Positions 58,490-64,000 of a stretch of 64,000 nt of DNA are shown here, in pieces. Origin of the DNA: Prosapia bicincta (taxonomy: Eukaryota > Arthropoda > Insecta > Hemiptera > Cercopidae). Location of the stretch: NCBI GenBank assembly GCA_036971475.1, contig JBAIZL010000001.1:148340044-148404043 (forward strand). Direction: 5' to 3'. The translations under genes and the position numbers were made by a program. The notes beneath the pieces are model-generated. The model did not search any database. It had not been told where the DNA came from and saw nothing but the letters and a program-made list of their open reading frames with translations. Position 1 is the stretch's first letter. Each line of letters opens with the position of its first letter.

Positions 58490-61400
58490 TTTGCCTAATA
58501 TGTTACTATAATTATATAACCCAACTAAACTTAATAAGGTAACTTAAACGATAATGCTAATAATTTTAATAAAATCATAGACCTATCCCAATGCAGGTAC
58601 ACTATCTAAGCCAATCTTGCACTTCAAATAAATATGAAACATTTTACACTTTATATGAAACAAAATTTATTTTGTCTGGAAGTTTAGCAGATTGCAAGTG
58701 TTACAATAGTCATTACATTCTATAAATACTCTATAATTGCAAATATTATAACTCCCTTACGCTATACTCTATACGATTACTATCTACATTACATTATTCC
58801 AGAAAAAGAGTTCAAGAGCGCCTGAGGTCGAGGGCAACTTATTCATGAAAATATTTGACATAATGGCTTACGATAGCCAGCCACCATGGGTGTTTGGTGG
58901 GCTTAGAAGTGCGGATTAACTTTCGTAAATAATGTAGTGTTGGATCTCAAGCACTTTAATTAAACATAAAACTTACCTTTAATAAAACTGAAGCTTATTA
59001 TTGAGGTTGTTTTACGATCCTTGCTTTGTTCCTGCATTAAAACCTAATATCCACACTCTAAAACATTCAAAGAACAACAGGTTATTTTAAGAAGTTTAGC
59101 TGCAAATCTATTTTTAGGCAGTTTACCGTTGTCAATTGCAACAAAAAATCATTTGACAGTATCAATAAGGGTTTTTATACCACACCGATCAAATTCGTTG
59201 AATCGATATTTAACTCCTTTCATTTCCCACAACGCCGAATACATGACGGGAAGTTTTCCAATCTGTAAAGTTTTTATTAAAGGTTTTATGCCCCGACATT
59301 TATCTTATAATGCAACATGGTCTTCCCTACAATGGAAATGCAATATTTCATTTTTTATCTTTAGCGTTCAGAACGTTTTTGTTTTCCATTCCCCAACGAC
59401 CGTAGTAATTTATTTTTTACCGCCTTTTTTATTCATAGACTAAATTACGTTCCTTAGATGTGTTATAATCTCTAAATTTATCGTATTTTCTTTGCTGAGG
59501 ATAATTCTTACTTACTTACTTATTTATTATATTTGTATTTTACAGAGAAAATAACCGTTGATAATCAACAAAGGCAGCTCAATGCCCTAAAAGTTATATG
59601 CCTTACAAAAGAAGACTGAATTATATATATATATATATTTCAAGACGAACTAAATTTCCATGTAAACTATTTTGCATCTTGTATAAGAGTTGATAATCTT
59701 TCGTTAAGAGAAATGATATTGAAATCTTTGAAAGAGTTTTTGCTTTTATTTCAAAGTTAAATTAAGTTTCCAATCTTAAAAAAAAATTTGTGGTTCGCTA
59801 ATGGACCTGTGGAACATCTGTTCTTAACTACAGAAGAAGCACATCGATGTAACAGCTCTTATGAGTGTTCTTTATGTAATACGTAATATATTTGAGGTCT
59901 TAGTTACACTATCGCTATTACCTGTAATGAGATATTACAGCGTATGAGATATGGCAGCCTATGAAACTGAGGTGACATGTAAAAGCGTTTACTTACCTGT
60001 GCTATAAAAAAGGTCCTAATTATAACCTACAGAGATAAATCATATTCGATTTAATTTCAAATAACAAATAGTTTTCGGTGTCATACGGATTCAGTGTTGG
60101 CGTAGAAGTATTTTCAGAGCTCAAACACTCTCTAGAACTGTTGGATATGGGGAGTCGAGTCATATCTAACGTAGAATGATAAACAGAGAATTGTCAATAG
60201 GTACACTTTGAACTGGAAGAAGAGTTAGGAGAATTGTATTGATACAATATAACTAGGAGTATCAAGTGCAAGAAGGATATTACTTAAACCAACTAAAACT
60301 CTCAACATAAAGCAAGTGTTAAAGAAATTGGAGAGATTTATATAATAATATCATGACAGCAATGTTATTCCTTATTGGTTAAATGATGAGAGGGAAAATA
60401 TTAATAAAAGTTTTGATTATGTAGAACTTCGACGTAATTGCAATAAATGAGCAAAATATATCATTTGATAACAAACAATTAAATAGAAACATTAAACCTA
60501 TTTCCAAACGTATAGATTTCTATCCAAACGAATTCTAACATTTAGAGGACTTTTAAGCATCCCAATAGTCCATGTCCTGTGCCAATACTTCAAGAGATTA
60601 AAGAAATCCTGGAGAAGATGCTAAATGAGAGGATGTTGTAATGGTAGTTTATTAAAAGAGGATCTGTCAAAATAATATTATAATATATTTAACAATAAAC
60701 GAAGTCGTGAGAATATATTGATATTTCAGTACTAAATTGATTTTTGATCTTTAATCAGAATTAAGAAAAATGAATTGACTTACTCCTAACTGCAATTTTT
60801 TGACTGGACACATGATATTGTTAAAAAAATATAAATGTTCTTTAGGTGGTAAATTTAGTTTCAATGTACCATGAAAATATTATAAAATTTCATACCCTAT
60901 AGCCAATTAAACTAAATTTTAACACTTTTTTGTAATTAATAAAGACATTTATTTATAGACTAAACCAATTTTTAAAATCATCTCATTATTTCCCCCGCCT
61001 GTCTGAGGGTTACGCCTTTTCATCTACTTTAAAAAAGGTTCCCCCCTTTTAAATCGAGTTTGGAAACATTGCCCTCCAAGGGGCACGGTCTGTGACACAA
61101 AGCCAAGGAAAATAATTAAATCTGATAATCATACCAATAACTCAACTACAACATTTCCTGTATTATCCTGCTTCCTTCTTCCAGAGACAGGGATATTGCA
61201 GGATCTCAGGTTACACAGCTCTTATATATACTGAAGCAAACATATTAATAGTCGTTCCAATCTAAACTCGTTATAGAAGCTCATTACAAATATTCTAATA
61301 AGGTACAATGTATCTTGGATTTGAAATAAAAAGGTGATATTACAATACACTTTTTAGTTTCTCTTAAAAACGGTCCATAGGACCTCTTCTGCACTGGAGG

Positions 61401-61500
61401 TTTGGATCCAAGTCGACCGGTGAAAATAGAATTGTCCTAAATAAAATCTAGGATTTTCTAGATTTTCTAGGATTTTCTGTAACTTCTAGTAGAAGTTACA
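58490..61500. other. AT-rich intergenic sequence
   Basis: 3 kb. A 104-codon plus ORF (59129-59443) from ATG has no recognisable domain. A small (TA)n lies at 59622-59638. Otherwise nothing. Confidence 0.35.
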
Positions 61501-61505
61501 TCAAA

Positions 61506-61636
<131 letters not shown>

Positions 61637-61637
61637 T

Positions 61638-61923
61638 CACTATATGTACTTAAACAAGAACCTTACTTGGTATTTATGCGATTTAACTTTAAAAGATTGA
61701 TGGTATCTCCATTATCGAGCATCACTGACCGGGGTTTGTAGTAGACTGCCTAGACAGTACATATAGTGAAAGTGATAAGTGAATACAAGAAAACAGTGTT
61801 GCAAAGCTACAAATATATATACCACTTTCACTATATGTACTTAAACTAGAATCATACTTGGTATTGTTTAAGGACATATAGTGAAAGTGATAAGTGAATA
61901 CAAGAAAAAAGTGTTGCAAAGCT

Positions 61924-61972
<49 letters not shown>

Positions 61973-62076
61973 TTTCACTATATGTACTTAAACAACAATC
62001 TTACTTGGCATTGTTTAAGTACATATAGTGAAAGTGATAAGTGAATACAAGAAAACAGTGTTTCAAAGCTACAAAA

Positions 62077-62167
<91 letters not shown>

Positions 62168-62310
62168 TTTCACTATATGTACTTAAACAGGAATCATACT
62201 TGGTATTGTTTAAGTACATATCGTGAAAGTGATAAGTGAATACAAGAAAATAGTGTTGCAAGGTTAAATATATAAATGTATATATATGTAGATATATATA
62301 TATATATTTA
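61638..62310. mobile_element. Array of family D palindromic terminal repeats with (TA)n centres
   Basis: CACTTTCACTATATGTACTTAAAC, a short linker containing CTTACTTGG, and the inverted GTTTAAGTACATATAGTGAAAG recur at about 61638, 61826, 61970 and 62164 (parts quoted). Between units lie GATAAGTGAATACAAGAAAA and (TA)n tracts of different length (61928-61968, 62077-62164, 62270-62307). The first unit continues into GAGCATCACTGACCGGGGTT like the 22.2-kb PLE remnant. ORFs here are artefacts. Confidence 0.7.
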
Positions 62311-63390
62311 CCTATAATCGGCTAATAAATTATTGTAGTGGGCTGAAAAAATACGGAGTGTAATAGGATCGCATATCCCCAGTTTGAAGTTGTCTGATTG
62401 CTCATAGGTCTTTTATTACACCATATCTTGATATAGCGTCACATATCTTCAATTTATCGGCCCGTAACTTAGACTCAGTATTCCTGTTGAATAAAACTAA
62501 CAAATATATAAAACGTCTGCTTAAATTGTTTGGTTCTTCAACTAATTCCATAACACTTGAATTTCCGAATACAATGTTTTACTTTAGACAGATAGTAGTA
62601 CTAAGATCTATACATTTGAATCTCCAGATCTACTGTATGCAATGAACTAGCTTGAGAGTCATAATTGACGTATCCTACTATGTGTCTCATTCAGAAGTTC
62701 ATAAAAAACCTAACTATGCATTAAGAAAAGGTGATATCGCGCTTCCTCGAGGTGCTCTTACGTCAGTATCGAAACTAGTTTTGTATTATTGAGAATCAAA
62801 TTTAAATGATAAATTTATATATTGTTGCTGATAAATGTATAAAAAATGTCTAAATGCCTGTAATTGTGTGAGTTTGGGAGGATGTACATTTAAAATATTT
62901 ATTATCTTTACATAATACAAATTATACAAAAATATCATATGAACATGTTACCACATTACTCTTTAAAAATTTAGAGGAAATCAACTATACTCTACACTAT
63001 GAAGATAGGTTTCATCCTAATCAACAGGAACAAAGAAATAAACTTTATTCACCATAGATATGACATTTTACAAAGATGTTATACTTGGTATAAAGTGGGT
63101 GGGGTAAACTGCCTTTTGTCAACAAGCACGTCTCATGTAGAACAGTTAGCAGTTTTGTTTACACGTCCGACTTTACCAACCCTTAAACTAACATTGTTTT
63201 GTTAATGTAAGTTAAACATAATGTAATGTTAACAACGCATAATTTAAAGTTGGGCTGTTTATGTAGTCATGCATTATAGAAAGCAGAGCGTGGACTGAAA
63301 TGTAATTAGTGAATTCCAGTTTATCCACTACGTTGAACCATGAATATTCTTGAAAGTTAAACGTTTTAATGTGGTTATGAACGACAGATA
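62311..63390. other. Intergenic sequence
   Basis: No gene or repeat recognised. A 68-codon plus ORF (62999-63205) has no support. Confidence 0.35.
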
Positions 63391-63396
63391 TATGTG

Positions 63397-63466
63397 AAGA
63401 CGAGACTATTTAAAATAATTTGGTTTGAAGGAAGACGAGACTATTTAAAATAATTTGGTTTGAAGA
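63397..63466. repeat. Two-copy direct repeat of about 35 bp
   Basis: GAAGACGAGACTATTTAAAA and TAATTTGGTTTGAA are repeated once directly. Confidence 0.85.
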
Positions 63467-63579
63467 AATGCCGTAATTCTGCCGGTTGTACTAGCGTGAT
63501 ATATTTAGGTATGCATATTGGGCATACGATAATATAAACATTATTAATGACTTGTACTTATATTTAATGAAACGTTATA

Positions 63580-63843
63580 CTTATTACACTTTTGCTATTA
63601 CTTGCGACCAAACCTTTTGTTAACTAAAGGTCGTTAAATTGTTAACTTACACTTGGAGGAAACGTTTTGGTCGTAAGACGAAAGTCTTGAAGTCGTAAGA
63701 CTAAAGTCTTGAAGTCGTAAGACTGAAGTCTTGAAGTCGTAAGACTAAAGTCTTGAAGTCGTAAGACGAAAACGTTTCCTCCAATTTAACAACCTTAAGT
63801 TAACATAAAGTGTGGTCGCAAGTAATGTCTAAGTGTAATAAGT
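63580..63843. mobile_element. Foldback element with 22-bp hairpin-forming tandem core
   Basis: Arms of about 90 bp (ACTTATTACACTT..ATTACTTGCGACC...GGAGGAAACGTTTT and its complement; parts quoted) enclose five copies of a 22-bp unit, GTCGTAAGAC...AAGTCTTGAA, starting at 63670, 63692, 63714, 63736 and 63758. Each unit is itself partly palindromic (AAGTCTT/AAGACT). 264 bp, non-coding. Confidence 0.75.
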
Positions 63844-64000
63844 AATTAACAACTAGCTCGTCATGAACAGCAACAAGATTTCGAAAAATTATAAATAGAA
63901 ACAAAGTCTTTTTTGTAATATAAACTTTAATTATTACTGGAAAATATATTCATTAGTATCACATTACATACACAATTGTCAGGTATTTCCCAGATATTTC

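Overview
This window looks like nuclear DNA of an arthropod, most likely an insect. It is very AT-rich, has no operons or bacterial-type gene packing, carries long dinucleotide arrays, and shows eukaryotic splice sites and retrotransposon remains. The only substantial coding sequence is four large exons of an AAA-ATPase-like family (resembling Pfam PF09820) that is best known from bacteria and archaea. From memory, genes described as AAA-ATPases of bacterial origin have been reported in sap-feeding Hemiptera such as mealybugs, so a hemipteran host is a reasonable guess but is not shown by the sequence.

The four AAA-ATPase-like exons lie on the minus strand at 15102-16508, 26938-28332, 34473-35861 and 50480-51850. 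They are intact paralogues of 456-468 codons. Each starts at a nearly identical phase-0 3' splice site, so each is the large last exon of a gene whose first exon(s), which carry the start codon, are not securely located. All four share a degenerate P-loop (APR.FLK.SNL), a kept Walker-B-like LID.YDS box and a spaced pair of cysteines. All lack the C-terminal nuclease domain common in prokaryotic relatives.

Most of the rest is repeats. Penelope-like retroelement (PLE) debris is the main theme. A frameshifted GIY-YIG endonuclease C-terminus lies at 22.3-22.8 kb and another PLE C-terminus at 52.79-53.0 kb. Several palindromic insertions contain sequences that fold as type I hammerhead ribozymes: 16817-17225 (a 364-bp perfect palindrome with one on each strand), 33614-33906, 32271-32693 and 52697-53080. 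Three of these have clear 12-15 bp target-site duplications. Degraded relatives lie at 4849-5065, 6115-6280, 17811-18200, 21425-21790, 33181-33210 and 37545-37740. A related terminal-repeat family forms foldbacks and an array at 13.5, 22.2 and 61.6-62.3 kb. A fragment of a jockey/I-like LINE lies at 3394-3850.

Tandem arrays include a 3-kb 41-bp satellite with a 123-bp higher-order repeat (54.4-57.4 kb), a 147-bp repeat (38.7-39.3 kb), a 55-bp repeat (48.8-49.1 kb), a 25-bp repeat (31.85-32.03 kb), a 14-bp minisatellite (26.0-26.5 kb) and (GT/CA)n arrays at 41.7, 45.9, 57.7 and 61.5 kb. Possible host promoter or exon pieces are a TATA-box/splice-donor unit at 1.03-1.18 kb (minus), a cluster of three YY1/Pho-like sites at 7.83-7.89 kb, and a CRE/CCAAT region with a short ORF at 36.5-37.4 kb. 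All three are tentative. No tRNA, rRNA or CRISPR was recognised.
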